This document shows positions 62,808-64,000 of a stretch of 64,000 nucleotides of DNA, in pieces (position 1 is the stretch's first letter; every line of letters starts with the position of its first letter). The position numbers were made by a program, and so were the translations under genes. The notes below the pieces were generated by a model. The model was not told the origin of the DNA. It made no database searches and was given only the letters and a program-made list of their open reading frames with translations. This DNA comes from Coffea arabica (Eukaryota; Streptophyta; Magnoliopsida; Gentianales; Rubiaceae), in contig NC_092329.1 of the NCBI RefSeq assembly GCF_036785885.1, positions 3,100,001-3,164,000 of the forward strand. Reading direction: 5' to 3'.

Positions 62808-63020
62808 TTTTTTTTTTTTTTTTTTTGTCGACGGAGTGGGGTGTCCGGGTCAAGTCCGTAAAGGCGGCCCGATTAATCCCCACTCCGGCCCGGCCCAGCG
62901 CTCCAACCAGACCTAACACGTTAAATGCACGGCGAACTGATGTTGCTGCGGAGGTTCGACCCCAGGACCTAACGGTCCCGAGGAGGAGGCGCCAACCACC
63001 AGCCCATTCACGTGGAGGCA
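62808..63020 (-). mobile_element. tRNA-type SINE related to the one at 15295
   Basis: 213 bp are flanked by a perfect 14-bp duplication, tctatatgtaattc (62794-62807 and 63021-63034). The minus strand shows GGTGGTTGGCGCC, a B-box-like GGGTCGAACCTC and a 3' hairpin with arms GGAGTGGGG and CCCCACTCC around a GATTAATCGGG core, then a poly(A) tail. The core matches the 15295 element (GATTAGTCGGG), while the stem sequences differ. Confidence 0.87.
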
Positions 63021-63034
63021 TCTATATGTAATTC

Positions 63035-64000
63035 GAGAGAGAGTAAAAATGCAGTTATGAGAAGAAGAATATCTAGAGCTGGGGGCCGGGCAGGGCTGAA
63101 GAGAAAGTTCGCAATAGTAGCTAAAATTTTGGTATGTTATCTCACATTGTTACAGAGTATAATTGAATTGACACGGACAGGGACACGGGACTCATTCTGA
63201 ATCAGAACATTAGGAGAGTCAACCGGGGTAAAGCTGAGCACAGGGCTCGAGAATGGCAGAGACACAATTATTGGGACTCGCACATATCCATTCATCATCA
63301 GCCAGTCCAGCACCCCTCTAATCCTTCTTTCTTTCTCTTCCTTTACGTACTTGATTCAAACTAGCAATAAATTTGATTTTACCTCTGAGTCTACTGCCAC
63401 TACTTCGACTACTGCATATCTTATATCATCAACCATAACAACAACAGAGCAACTCCCGCGGGCAGCCTACTGCTCCTCTATCAAGTTTCATTTATATCCA
63501 TGATGATCAGCAGATTTTCTGGGATGACCCTTACCATATCATATGACATAGTATGACTTGCTCTTTTTTTTTTTTTTCTTTCTCTAACATGTGATGTGCC
63601 CAAATGGATTTTCAAGCCCTTCTTCTATTTGCTACTTTTCAAGAAAGAAGAAAATACACTACTAGGAGTTTGTTTGGATTGTGAATTATTAGAGATATTT
63701 TTACTATAGCACTTTTTGTGATGTGATGTATGTGAGATAAAAAGGTAATTGGGAAGATAAAAAGGTGCGTTGGAAATTGTAATGATGATGTAAGCAAATA
63801 TATTTTGACAAATAAACCGCAATCCAAACAAACCATGATTATGGTTAGGCTCTCGAATGATCACGATTAAGGAATGTTGTAGTAGTAGCATCAAGTCTTG
63901 GAAAAGGGATTCCCCATTTTCTGGGATTTAGCAATTGGACTCAAATTGCAATCCTCAGAGGAAGGAGATGGCTACGATTTTCAGACAACAATACTAGTAC
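63035..64000. other. Intergenic DNA to the window end, with a hAT-like MITE
   Basis: About 63669-63833 has mirrored ends (tttgtttggattg and caatccaaacaaac), a common hAT-like MITE terminus. No gene is supported in the rest. Confidence 0.4.

Noticed and set aside
62808..63020. A tRNA gene (A- and B-box-like motifs)
   Set aside because: There is no cloverleaf or anticodon stem. The target duplications and poly(A) tail show a SINE. The same applies to the SINEs at 15.3, 58.8 and 60.7 kb.

Overview
The window is nuclear DNA from a flowering plant, most likely a core eudicot and plausibly an asterid. The evidence is spliced genes with GT-AG introns, an intron-rich TM6-type B-class MADS gene ending in a paleoAP3-like motif, a plant SLAC1-family anion channel, and AT-rich intergenic DNA packed with MITEs, SINEs and Helitrons. 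I do not assign a species.

Five genes look intact. A BBX20/21-type B-box gene has its first exon at the left edge (160-345, minus) and runs off the window. A microspherule-protein/FHA gene has 7 exons and 926 aa (8938-14683, minus). A TM6/AP3-lineage MADS-box gene has 7 exons and 224 aa (16184-17964, minus). A SLAH1-type anion channel has 2 exons and 375 aa (28082-29861, minus). A coatomer alpha subunit has 3 exons and 1217 aa (51110-56632, plus). They are unrelated housekeeping and developmental genes, and nothing suggests that they act as a cluster.

There are several relics: a non-processed, frame-broken partial copy of the coatomer gene (33150-35735), a broken 5' fragment of the SLAH gene with two extra copies of its promoter (31.2-33.1 kb), and two degenerate genes for unrecognised multi-pass membrane proteins (22.5-23.6 kb and 39.2-40.2 kb).

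The most interesting region is 42469-50107. It reads on the minus strand as two related non-autonomous Helitrons lying head to tail. The left one ends in a canonical 8-bp-stem hairpin followed by CTAG. It carries three consecutive adenosine kinase exons whose reading frame and splice sites are intact, followed by an exon of different origin. The region also has three internal tandem duplications, one of them (454 bp) nearly perfect.

The rest of the intergenic space holds datable insertions: Mutator-like MITEs with 9-10 bp target duplications, two Stowaway MITEs, two kinds of tRNA-type SINE with 14-17 bp target duplications, and a diverged segmental duplication (19.5-21.5 kb against 25.9-27.9 kb) in which block order differs and each copy carries its own later insertion.
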